A DNA stretch of 64,000 bases, taken from Paraphaeosphaeria minitans. Lineage: Eukaryota; Ascomycota; Dothideomycetes; Pleosporales; Didymosphaeriaceae. Shown piece after piece: positions 23,679 to 34,344 of this stretch; the first letter of the stretch is position 1, and every line of letters begins with the position of its first letter. Where the stretch lies: NCBI GenBank assembly GCA_015832175.1, contig WJXW01000016.1:1364001-1428000 (forward strand). Reading direction: 5' to 3'. The translations under genes were made by a program, and so were the position numbers. The notes beneath the pieces were generated by a model. It saw only the letters and a list, made by a program, of their open reading frames with translations. It searched no databases and was not told where the DNA came from.

Positions 23679-23916
23679 TATAGGTTTGGCTTAATCTGTA
23701 ATTAAGCATTTAAGGGTTAATAGTATACTATTATATAAATAGTAAGAAGTAGGTTGAATTAATTACGTCTAGTCTATCGTATAAAGGGGTACTAAGGGCT
23801 TTATAAAGTCTCTACCTCTTAGCGCTAACCTAAGCAGTAGGTCCTTATGCGGGTCCCTATAGGTAGGTAGGCCCCTATTTCACTTAGTCCTATTTGTACG
23901 ATAAACTATATAGACA
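23679..23916 (-). repeat. GagX-2 5' LTR, short form
   Basis: It is 238 bp with one copy of the 74-bp unit, unlike its partner LTR. Its first bases are TATAGG instead of TGTAGG. Confidence 0.85.
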
Positions 23917-26900
23917 TTTATAGATATAAGTTATTACAGCTTCTTTAATTCCCTTAAAGGTGTAATTCCTTTAGATAAGTTCTAATGTCTTTATAATGTC
24001 TAGGTGTCTGTACATAGGGTTATTGTGGTATTATTAGATAATCTTAGTCTATAGATGTTCTAGAACTTCTTAGTTAATTACTAAAAGTTAATTTAGTTCT
24101 ACTATTAGTTCTAGAGATTTATCTTTAGCTTTGTAAAGGATTGTAGAGAAGGTTTTTACTTTTTCTTCTACTAGATTACTTTATTAGCTAAGAGCGTCTA
24201 CTCTACTATTTTCTTTTCTAGCTATATAGATAATTTTAAACTTGTATTGCCTAGTAGTCTATAACTATCTTTATTATTGTGGCGTAAGTCTTTTTATTAT
24301 CGTGAACCTTAGAAGGTTCTTATAACCTATATAGATTTCTAGCGTTAAGTAACTAGGCGCGTAGATTCTCTAGTGCTTTAAGGCTTTAATAATAGCGTAG
24401 AGTTCTTTATTATATATATTATATTGTGTTTTAGCGTTATTAAATTTACATAAGTAGTAGGCAGTTAGGTGCTATTTACTATTATATTCTTATTTAGCGT
24501 AGGCGCCTAGCGTAAGATCGCTAGCGTCTGTTTTAAAGTCTAGTGGTTTATCACTTCTTAAATAAACAAGGATAGGTTCTATAATATATACTATCTTAAG
24601 GAGTTAGAATAAAATTCTATACTTATTTATCTATTTAAAGGATACGTCCTTTTTTATAAGATTTATTAAAGGTATTGTACCTTTTATATAATCTTGGATA
24701 AATTGTTAGTTAAATCTATAGAATTCTAAGAATTCTTAGATATTCTTACCTATCTTTAGTATTAGGCAGTTCTTAATGCATTTAAATTTACTTAGTGCTA
24801 TTTTAATTTCTTCTGTAGTAACAATATATTCTAGGAATTCAAGTTATTTAATGTTAAACTTATATTTCTTAAGTTTAATGTAAAGGCATACTTTGTCTAG
24901 TGCTTCTAGTACTGTCTATACATACTTAGTGTGGTTAGATTCGTTTTTAGAAAAGATAAGGATGTTATCTATATACGTAATAACAAATATGTCTAGATAT
25001 TTATAGAGTACGTTATTAATAAGTGCTATAAAAGCGGCTAGTGCGTTTATAAGTCTAGAAGGTATAACTTTATATTTAAATAGTCTATAGCATAATTAAA
25101 ACGCTATTTTCTATTCTTTACCTTTCTTAATTTATATAATGTAGTACCTGTCTCTTAAATCTATTATTATAGATATCTTAGCTTAAGATCTTTAATCTTA
25201 TAACTCTATATTATTTAGTAGTAGATATTAGTTCTTTATTATTATATTATTAAGTTATTAGTAGTTAGCGTATAGTCTGTCTAATCTATCCTTTCTCTTA
25301 ATAAATATAAAAGGACTTACTGCTAGTAACTTTAATAGTTATATATATCCTTTCTTAAGGTTTGTTTTAATAAAATCGCGTTCTTTAAGGAGTTCTTCTC
25401 TTATCTTACTATATAGTAGTCTAAAGGGTAGCGTCTTCCCTTCTTCTAGGTCTATTATAAGATCCTAGGGTTAATATTCTAGTAGGTTTACTTTTCCTTC
25501 CTTTTCTATAAATATGTGTATCTATTTCCTATACTCTCTTAGTAAGGTAAAAGGTGTACTATTATCCTCCTTCTTACCCTTCTTAACCTAGTAGTTCCTA
25601 CTAGCGTCTACTAAGATATGCTTCTTTTTTTTAACTGTCTATTATGGTATTATATTGTTAATAACTCCCTTATCTACTATTACTTTTAGTTAATGCGTAG
25701 GCTTTACTTATAATATATAATTATAGCGTTTAAATAATATTTTCTTTATACTCTAGTTAATCTGCGGGTTGTATATTATTAACTAAGGTAATCCTAAGAC
25801 TAACTTATACTTAGATTCTAGTAAGATATCTAAAGTAAGTTTCTTTTTATGTCCTTAGACTATTATTATAGTTATAACCTCTTAGTATATCTAAGGTGTC
25901 TTAGGCATTAGGGATCTATTCGCGATATAGATAATATAGGGTACCTTTTTCTCTAACATTATAAGTCCTGCTTATTTTACTATCTAATAAAATATAAAGT
26001 TCTTTTTTACTCCTAAGTTTACAAGAGCTTAAGCCTATATTTCTTTAAGCTATACTAGTAGCGTAACTAATACTATGCTTACTATAGTATTTAATTTAAT
26101 CAAGACGTTTTCTTGTCTAAGTTTAGGCCTAAAGAAAACATCTAATTATATAGATTATAATTAAGTTTAGGTACCTAGTATGCGCTTCGAAGTATCTGCT
26201 TCTATTATTATTTTTAAGTACATAGCTTATATAGATTGTCTTCTTCTTTCTATATAAATATGTTACTATTTTTCCTCTTATAGTCTTTACTATTCCTATG
26301 TACTAGTTAAATTAGTAGTTCTATTATTACTTCTTATATAGGGCAGTTTACAAAGCCGTCTAAATATTTAGCTATATAGTAGTATTCGCAGTCTTAGTTT
26401 AGACACGTGTACTAGTACAGTTGCATATAGTCTCTATTAATAAGTATATTACAGCATTTGTTGCCCTTTAGCGTAAGGTAAGGGAAGTATTTTACTTATT
26501 ATTTATCTTAGAGGTGTTTATTATAAGCTATAATAGGGCAGTCTATTTATATCTATCTACAGCGTAGATTCCTTCTAGGTTATTTCTTATTCTCCCCTTT
26601 CTCTGCCTTATATTGTACGCATGTTAGTTCTTTGCAATATATCTATATATAGAATTAGTATGTATAATTACAGTAGTCTAGGTAGTACTTTAGTACGCAG
26701 TCTAACTTCTCATTTTTATAGAGTTATGATTCTTTTAGTGCCTAGTAGGATTCTATATAGTCCTAAATGTTTAGTTTATACTTAGGTGATACAGGGTTAT
26801 TTTCTTCCCGCCTACTTTATAGGTAAACAGTAGGAGATTTTAGTATCTCTTCTACATCTTTAGTGTTATAGTATATATTAGAGTTATCTTCTAGATCTTT

Positions 26901-28208
26901 ATATAATTATGAGTTAGGTAATTCTAATTACTTACTTTATTCTAGTGTAACGCGTTAGTAACTAAATAGCGTTATAATAATTTCCTATTCCTTATTAGGT
27001 TCTTGGTCCTTAATAGTTAGTATATTTAACTTAGTTTAATAGACTTTGTTCTTTAATCTACAGTTCCTAGCTATATAGCGTAGTTTGCTACATATAAAGC
27101 ATTTACAGGTCTTAGTTATTAGTTATTAACTTCTATTAAAAACGCGTTTATTAGGCTGCATAGGGCCTATCTTTCCTCCTTTTCCTTTACTAATATAGTT
27201 AAACTAGACGTCTTCTATTAGTTCGTATCTCTAGTGGTTCCTTAGTTGTTGCCTTTAGATAACTCTAATAAGCTTCTTATAAACTACCTTTACTAGTTAT
27301 CTAAAGCTTATTATTCTAGGGTTTTAGTAGAGCTTTTATTGTAGTAAAAACTATTCTTTATTAATTCTAATAGTTTCTTTATACAGTTCCTTAAGGTTAG
27401 TAATTTACGCACTACTACGTAGGAGTTTCTTACATAGTTTCTATTTAAGTCCTTATTTATATATATCCTAAAGAGATTTATTATCCTAGTTAAGTTACAC
27501 AGCGTACCTATAAAACTTAGTGTAGTGTAAAGGTTGGCCTACGATGGAGAATCGGAGAAACATAGGGCTGATTAGCTGTCGTTTAAGATAGCTGATTAGG
27601 GAACAGACAAAGAAGAAAGAGCGCCAACTAGACAGGACACGAATAGACCTAATAGATAATTAGAGTAGTTGGATTTGTATGATAGATTTTGGATAGGATA
27701 ACTCAACTCATTCTTTTATATTCCTTACTTAAGGCAAACGCACCTACAACACCACATTAGCTATATACTTAGCTACTAATTATTTCTAGATTATAGTCTA
27801 AATCTTTACTTTTGTAATAGAGTCCTTATTAGCAATTTTAAAGAGTTATTTAAGGCATTTCTTAAAGTTTTTATAATTGTTAATAATATTAATTATATTA
27901 GCGTGCTTATTTACGTAATTATTATTATTATTGTCGTAGTCTATTCCTAGGTACTTTTTAAGGTAGAGATAAATCTATAATCCTATATCTCCTCGCATGT
28001 ATATTACTGCAAAGATAACCTTTTTCTTATTTTTAAGGAATTTGTCTAAGTTAAAGAAGTAGAGATCTAACTAGAGAATCTAGATGTTAGTTTAAGATTA
28101 TTTGCTAAAGTAGAGATTAGGTTTATGCGCCTTACTACTATCCTTTATAGGAGTAATCTTAGCGGCACCTAAAGCTATAGAAGAGGTAGGAGTTTGTAAA
28201 GTACTTAT
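23917..28208 (-). pseudogene. Chromo-2m gag-pol, N-terminal part
   Basis: On the minus strand gag begins at an ATA (formerly ATG) at 28208. The CCHC knuckle lies near 27107-27060 (CKCF...). Gag is interrupted by the solo LTR-Y. Protease lies near 26020, where AAC replaces the catalytic Asp codon. RT follows with YIDNILIFS near 24980, then RNase H and the integrase zinc finger, ending at the GagX-2 junction. Knuckle and protease are in different frames (offset 1082 nt), as in Chromo-1. Confidence 0.85.
27521..27756 (+). repeat. Solo LTR-Y in Chromo-2m gag, not RIP-mutated
   Basis: It is 236 bp, from TGTAGTG to ACCACA, flanked by TTAG on both sides (27517-27520, 27757-27760). The empty site is visible in Chromo-3 near 56790. 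It keeps CpA and CpG while its surroundings are RIP-degraded. The degraded copy at 36051-36284 is its inverse. Confidence 0.88.
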
Positions 28209-28225
28209 ATTTAGGGTGTTTAAGA

Positions 28226-28628
28226 TATTAAATCTAAGAGGGTAGTATGTCCTAAAGGGTTAAGGTTAGTTCTTAGGTAGGAGTACTTATAGAAGGTGAA
28301 AGCTCTTATTAATACAATAGTATCTTACAAAGAATAATAAGTTAATAATTTAGTCTACTAGAATCTAAATAATAGATTAATAAACAGATTAAATATAAGT
28401 ATAGAGAGCCCATTCTTTCCTATGTACTTTAAGCAATTAGTAGACTAATCGCTCTAATTAAACTAATTAAGCACTAATTAGTTAGTATATTAAGTGCTTA
28501 GTTTAATTAGTTGTCTTGGCGCTCTAATCACACTAATTAGGTTACGTAACCTCTTGTGCTGTACCACTCAAACAACAAATGTAGATATATATAAAGATCC
28601 CAGGAGGCCTAGCCTTTAGATCTTAACA
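28226..28628 (-). repeat. Chromo-2m 5' LTR
   Basis: It is 403 bp, a small-deletion version of 19087-19497. Directly inside it the minus strand reads TCTTAAACAC, the presumed self-primer site. Confidence 0.85.
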
Positions 28629-28633
28629 GATAA

Positions 28634-28700
28634 TATTAAGATCTAAAGGCTAGGTCTCCTAGAATCTTTATATGTATCTACGTTTGTTATTTAAGTGGCA
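28634..28700 (+). repeat. Chromo-2p 3' LTR, first part
   Basis: It starts TATTAAGATCT and forms a head-to-head palindrome with the end of the Chromo-2m 5' LTR. It is interrupted by Chromo-1 with duplication TGGCA (28696-28700) and continues at 35290. Confidence 0.85.
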
Positions 28701-28804
28701 TGTTACGTACCAGATAACAATGTGGGACTTGGGCGCTTATGAAGGTGTGATAGAACGGCGACAGGGTTACGAACATAATAAAGAGACGCTAAGTAACTTA
28801 GATT

Positions 28805-28898
28805 AGGTCACGTGATGTGCTTGGTCGCTTAGTAGCACTAAGTAGTAGAGCAGGTTACGTGAAGTGCTTAGTTGTTTAGTGGCACTAAGCAGCAGAGC
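28805..28898. repeat. 47-bp direct repeat in the Chromo-1 U3
   Basis: Two units start AGGTCACGTGA at 28805 and AGGTTACGTGA at 28852. Each contains a CTTAGT-GCACTAAG inverted motif that could form a small hairpin or bind a dimer. Confidence 0.7.
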
Positions 28899-28906
28899 AG
28901 CCTTAG

Positions 28907-28919
28907 TATATAGGAACGC
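28907..28919 (+). promoter_or_regulatory. TATA box of the chromovirus LTR promoter
   Basis: TATATAGGAACGC is shared by Chromo-1, -2 and -3 LTRs. It marks the point where their unrelated U3 regions give way to a common R-U5 sequence. Confidence 0.5.
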
Positions 28920-29111
28920 GAGGATGGGCTCTCTATACTCGTGTTTAATTTGTTTATTAATCTATTGTTTAGATTCTAGCAGACTAAATTATTAACTTAT
29001 TACACTTCGCAAGATACTATTATATTAACAAGACCTTCTACCTTCTGTAAGTACTCCTGCCTAAGAACTAACCTTAACCCTTTAGGACTAGCTACCCTCT
29101 TAGATTTAACA

Positions 29112-29121
29112 TCTTAAACAC
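29112..29121 (+). other. Chromo-1 putative self-primer binding site
   Basis: TTAAACAC immediately inside the LTR is complementary to GTGTTTAA at 28941-28948 in the R region, a short way downstream of the TATA box. Tf1/sushi-group chromoviruses prime reverse transcription with the 5' end of their own RNA in this way. The match is only 8 bp. Confidence 0.4.
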
Positions 29122-29128
29122 TTTTAAC

Positions 29129-31009
29129 ATAAGTACTTTACAAACTTCTACCTCTTCCACAGCTTTAGGTGCCGCTAAGATTACTCCTATAAAGGATAGC
29201 AGTAAGGCGTATAAACCTAATTTCTACTTTAGTGAATAATCTTAAACTAACGTCTAGATTCTCTAGTTAGACCTCTACTTCTTTAACTTAGACAAACCTC
29301 TTAAAGACAAAAAGAAGGTTATCTTCGCAGTAATATATATGCGAAGAGATACAGAATTATAGATTTATCTCTACCTTAAAAAGTACCTAGGAATAGACCA
29401 CAACAACAATAACAACAATTACGCAAATAAGCACGCTAATACAGTTAATATTATTAAGGATTATAATAACTTTAAGAAATGCCTTAAATAACTCTTTAGG
29501 ATTACTAATAAGGACTCTATTATAAAAGTAAAAATTTAGACTATAACTTAGAAATAATTAGCAGCTAAGTATATAGCTAAGTTTCGTAGATACGCTGTGT
29601 AACTTAACTAGGACAATAAATCTCTTTAGGATATGTATAAATAAGGACTTAAACAGAAACTACGTAAGGAACTTCTACGTAGTAGTGCGCTAATTACTAA
29701 CCTTAAAGAACTATATAAAGAAACTATTAGAATTAATAAAGAGTGGTTTTTATTACAACAGGAACTCTACTAAAACCCTAGGGCAATAAGCTTTAGACAA
29801 CCAGTAAAAGTAGTTTATAAGAACCCTGTTAGAATTGTCTAAAAATAATAGCTAAGGAACTACTAGAGATATAAACTAATAGAAGATGTCTAGTTTAACT
29901 ACTTAGGCAAAGGAAAAGGAGGAAAGATAGGCCCTAAGTAGCCTAACAAACGCGTCTCTAATAGAAGTTAATAACTAATAACTAAGACCTGTAAATGCTT
30001 TACATATAGTAAACTAGGCTATATAGCTAGGAACTATAGATTAAAGAATAAAGTCTATTAAACTAAGTTAAATGTACTAACTATTAAGGACTAAGAACCT
30101 AATAAAGTATAGGAAGTTATTATAACGCTATTTAGTTACTAATATATTACACTAGAACAAAGTAAGCGATTAGATTTACCTAACTTATAACTATATAAAG
30201 ATCTAGAAGACAACTCTAACGTATACTATAACGTAGAAGACGTAGAAGAGATACTAAGATCTCCTACTTCTTACTTATAAAGTAGGTAGGAAGAAGACAA
30301 CCCTATGTCACCTAAATATAAACTAAATGTTTAGGACTATATAGAACCCTACTAGGCACTAAAAGGAATACAACCCTATAAAAATAAGAAGTTAGACTAT
30401 GTACTAAAGTACTACCTAGACTACTAAAATCCTATACACTAATTCTGTATGTGGATGCATTGCGAAGAACCAACATGTACACAATATAAGGTAGAGAAAG
30501 AGGAGAATAAGAAATAACCTAAAAGGAAACTGCGCTATAGATAAATATAGATAGACTGCCTTATTATAGCTTATAATAAATACCTCTAGAATAAATAATA
30601 AGTGAAATACTTTTCTTACCTTACGCTAAAGGGTAACGAATGCTGCAATATACTTATTAATAAAGACTATATATAACTATACTAGTACACGTGTCTAAAC
30701 TAAGACTATAAATACTACTATATAGCTAAACACTTAGACAGCTTTGTAAACTACCCTATGTAAGAAGTAACAACAGAACTACTAATTTAACTAGTATATA
30801 GGAATAGTGAAGACCGTAAGAGGAAAGACAAAAGAACATTCTTATAGAAAAAAGAAGAAGATAATCTATATAAGCCATATACTTAAAAATAACAACAGAA
30901 GTAGATGCTTAGAAACATATACTAGGCACTAGAACTTAACTACAACCTACATAAACAGATGTCTTTTTTAGGCCTAAACTTAGATAAGAAAACGCCTTTA
31001 TTAGATTAA
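29129..31009 (+). pseudogene. Chromo-1 gag
   Basis: The frame begins at ATA (29129, formerly ATG) with STLQTSTSSTALG and runs about 620 codons with RIP-type stops. It contains a run of six Asn (near 29400) and the CCHC knuckle CKCFTYSKLGYIARN (29990-30034, two positions changed from Cys or His to Tyr). A long Cys-containing C-terminal part (near 30450) follows. The last codons before the slippery site are ATG TCT TTT TTA. The zero frame reaches TAA at 31007-31009, which may be its true stop. Confidence 0.85.
30964..30970 (+). promoter_or_regulatory. Slippery heptamer T TTT TTA at the gag-pol junction
   Basis: In the gag frame the codons are TCT TTT TTA. Slipping back one base gives TTT TTT AGG CCT, which enters the protease frame. 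U UUU UUA is the retroviral (for example HIV-1) -1 frameshift signal. Chromo-3 has the same heptamer at the same place. Chromo-2m does not. Confidence 0.6.
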
Positions 31010-34000
31010 ATACTATAGTAAGCATAGCATTAGTTAAGCTACTAGTATAGCTTAAAGGAATATAGGCTTAAGCTCTTATAGACTTAGGAGCAGGAAAGAA
31101 CTTTATATCTTATTAGATAGTAAGACAAGTAGGACTTATAATATTAAAGAAAAAAGTACCCTATATTATCTATATTGCAAATAGATCCCTAATGCCTAAG
31201 ACACCTTAAATATACTAAGAGGTTACTACCACAATAATAGTCTAAGGACATAGAGAGGAACTTACCTTAGATATCTTACTAGGATCTAAGCATAAGTTAG
31301 TCTTAGGATTACCTTAGTTAATAATACACAACCTATAGATTAACTAAGGTACAAAGAAAATATTATTTAAACGCTATAATTATATATTGTAAGTAAAGCC
31401 TACGCATTAACTAAAAATAATAGTAGATAAGGGAGTTATTAACAATATAATACTGCGACAGATAGTTAAAAAACAGAAATACACCTTAGTAGACGCTAGT
31501 AGGAACTACTAGATTAAGAAGCGCGAGAAGGAGGATAATAGCACACCCCTTACCTTACTAAGAGAGTACAGGAAATAGACACACATGTTCACAGAAAAAG
31601 AAGGAAAAGTAAACCTACTAGAATATTAACCCTAGGATCTTATAATAGACCTAAAAGAAGGGAAGACGCCACCCTTTAAACCACTATATAGTAAGATAGA
31701 AGAAGAACTCCTTAAAGAACGTGATTTTATTAAGACAAACTTTAAGAAAGGATATATATAACTATTAAAGTTACTAGTAGTAAGCCCTTTTATATTTATT
31801 AAGAAAAAGGATGGATTAGATAGACTATGTGTTAACTACTAACAACTTAACGACATAATAATAAAGAACTAATATCTACTACTAAACATTACAGAGTTAC
31901 GAGATTAACTATCTTAAGCCAAGATGTTTATAATAATAGATCTAAGAGATGGTTACCACCTTATATAAATTAAGAAAAGTGAAGAATAAAAAACAGTATT
32001 TTAATCACGCTACAGACTATTTAAGTATAAGGTTATGCTATTTAGACTTACAAATGCACTAGTAGCTTTTATAGCACTTATTAACAACGTACTCTGTAAA
32101 TATCTAGACATATTTGTTATTGTGTATATAGACGATATCCTCGTCTTTTCCAAAAACAAATTAGACCACACTAAGTATGTATAGATAGTGCTAGAAGCAC
32201 TAGACAAAGCATGCCTTCACATTAAACTTAAGAAATATAAGTTTAACGTTAAATAACTTGAATTCCTAGGACACATTATTACTATAGAAGGAATTAAGAT
32301 AGTACTAAGTAAAGTTAAATGTATTAAGAACTAGCTAATACTAAAGATAGCTAAGAATATCTAAGAATTCTTAAGATTCTATAGATTTAACTAATAATTT
32401 ATCTAAGATTACGCAAAGGTTATAATACCTTTAATAAATTTTATAAAGAAGGACGTACCCTTTAAATAGATAGATAAGTGCGGAATGTCATTCTAACTCC
32501 TTAAGACAGTATATATTATAGAACCTATTCTTGTTTATTTTAGAAGTGATAAACTACTACACTTTAAAATAGACACTAGTAATCTTACGCTAGGCGCCTA
32601 CGCTAAATAAGAACGTAATAGTAAATAGCACCTAATTGCCTATTACTTATGCAAATTTAATAACGCCGAAACATAATACAACGTATATAACAAAGAACTC
32701 TACGCTATTATTAAAGCCTTAAAGCACTAGAGGATCTACGCGCTTAGTTACTTAACGCTAGAAATCTATACAGATTATAAGAACCTTCTAAGGTTCACGA
32801 TAATAAAAGAACTTACGCTACGATAATAAAGATAGTCGTAAACTACTAGGTAGTATAAGTTTAGAATTATCTATATAGCTAGGAAAGAAAATAGTAGAGT
32901 AGACGCTCTTAGCTAATAAAGTAATTTAGTAGGAGAAAAGGTAAAAACCTTCTTTACAATCTTTCGCAAAGCCAAAAATAGATCTCTAGAGCTAATAGCG
33001 GAACTAAATTAACTTTTAGTAATTAACTAAGAAGTTCTAGAATATCTATAGACTAAGATTATCTAATAATACCACGATAACTCTATGTACGGACACCTAG
33101 GCATCACAAAAACAATAGAACTTATCTAGAGGAATTACACCTTTAAAGGAATTAAGGAAGCTATAATAACTTATATCTGCAAATGTGCAGAATACTAGAG
33201 AAATAAACATAGTATATATCTTAAATATAGAGAGATGTAAGTAATTAGAATACCAACAGCACTATAGAAAGACATCGCTATAGATTTTGTTATAGGAATT
33301 CTAAACTCTAAGGATCTAACAACAGGAATTAAATACGATAGTATACTAGTAATAGTCTACTAACTAACTAAGTATATTAAGCTTATTCTATGCCTTAGAA
33401 GAATAACAGCAAAAGAACTTACTTTTCTTATTCTAGACTAACTAGTTAGATACTACAGAATCCCAAAAATAATTATTAGCGATAGAGACAAGCTCTTTAT
33501 ATTAAATTATTAGATAACGCTTATAGCACTGCTTAGAACAAAATAAAAACTATTAACAGCTTACTATCCACAAATAGACGGATAGACAGAACGTACAAAC
33601 TAAACTATAGAAACGTACCTACGCATTTACTGTAATAGTTAGAAGAATAACTAGGTTTTATTACTACCTATAGTATAGTTGGCCTATAATAACAAAGTAT
33701 TAGTAGTATTAGGACATACACTATTCTATGTAAACTATAGAAGATACCTACATCTCTTTAATTAATAATTTCCTACGATAATTAAAGTAAAAGAAGCTAT
33801 AGATATAGTAGAAAATATAAAGAAAATACACTAACAACTCTAAGAGAATCTTAAGAAAGCTTAGTAGTAATTAATTTTATACTAAAACTAAAAACGAAAA
33901 ATGGCACCTTAGCTAAAGAAGGGGGATAAAGTATATCTACTTACAAAGAACCTTTAAACTTAGAAGAAGAAACACAAGAAACTAGATTATATTAAGGTTA

Positions 34001-34325
34001 GACTATTTTACATTTCTGAGCAAATATTACTAGTAAACTATAAGTTGGAACTACTGCTAGATGCAAAGATACACCTAGTATTCCACATATTACTACTAGA
34101 ACTAGCAGACCCTAATACACTAGTTGAAACTACCTTCTACCACTAGACTAAGGAAGAAAATAAATTTAAGGTTAAAAGAATTCTAGAATATAATTAGCAT
34201 AATAACACGTACCTTATTAAGTAGAAAAGATACCCACACAGCAAAAATACTTAGGAACTAAGGAACTACTTAGGAAACTGTTAACAAAAGATTAAAGAAT
34301 TCTATTAATAGACTTACTTAAGATA
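30971..34325 (+). pseudogene. Chromo-1 pol: protease, RT, RNase H, integrase, chromodomain
   Basis: The frame reads FFRPKLR after the slip. The protease is ALIDLGAGKNFIS (31072-31110), with Ser of DSG changed to Leu by a TCA-to-TTA step. RT has an intact YIDDILVFS (32125-32150). RNase H starts near FKIDTSNLTLGAYA (32560). Integrase has the zinc finger near 33090-33200, a catalytic Asp near 33280 and ISDRDKLF near 33475. The chromodomain is FKVKRILEYN ... YLIK (34164-34310). Protease and RT share a codon phase. Stops are mostly TAA/TAG at Gln or Trp positions. RT is the best preserved of the chromovirus copies. Confidence 0.92.
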
Positions 34326-34344
34326 GTAATACTAAAGAATTATT

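Larger units (their letters stand above)
20948..23916 (-). mobile_element. GagX-2, gag-only LTR element with unequal LTRs
   Basis: The 3' LTR is the 312-bp form (20948-21259) and the 5' LTR is the 238-bp form (23679-23916). The flanks (TTTTG left, TTTAT right) do not form a target duplication, and about 360 bp of the host integrase is missing between them. The internal region aligns with GagX-3, inverted. Confidence 0.85.
19087..28628 (-). mobile_element. Chromo-2m, complete chromovirus, minus orientation, with two nested insertions
   Basis: LTRs are 19087-19497 (411 bp, 3') and 28226-28628 (403 bp, 5'). The target duplication is AATAA (19082-19086) and GATAA (28629-28633). GATAA is also the last five bases of the Chromo-2p internal region, so the element landed exactly at a polypurine-tract/LTR border. 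GagX-2 (20948-23916) interrupts integrase and a solo LTR-Y (27521-27756) interrupts gag. Confidence 0.88.
28701..29111 (+). repeat. Chromo-1 5' LTR
   Basis: It runs from TGTTACGTACC to GATTTAACA. Over the first 36 bases it differs from the 3' LTR at nine positions. All are transitions, with A or T in the 3' copy. Confidence 0.95.

Noticed and set aside
28615..28650. Near-perfect palindrome considered as a transposon terminal inverted repeat or replication hairpin
   Set aside because: It is explained by two Chromo-2 LTR starts lying head to head on either side of the GATAA target duplication.
32010..32207. 65-codon minus-strand open frame
   Set aside because: It is antisense to the Chromo-1 RT core around YIDD and has no independent support.
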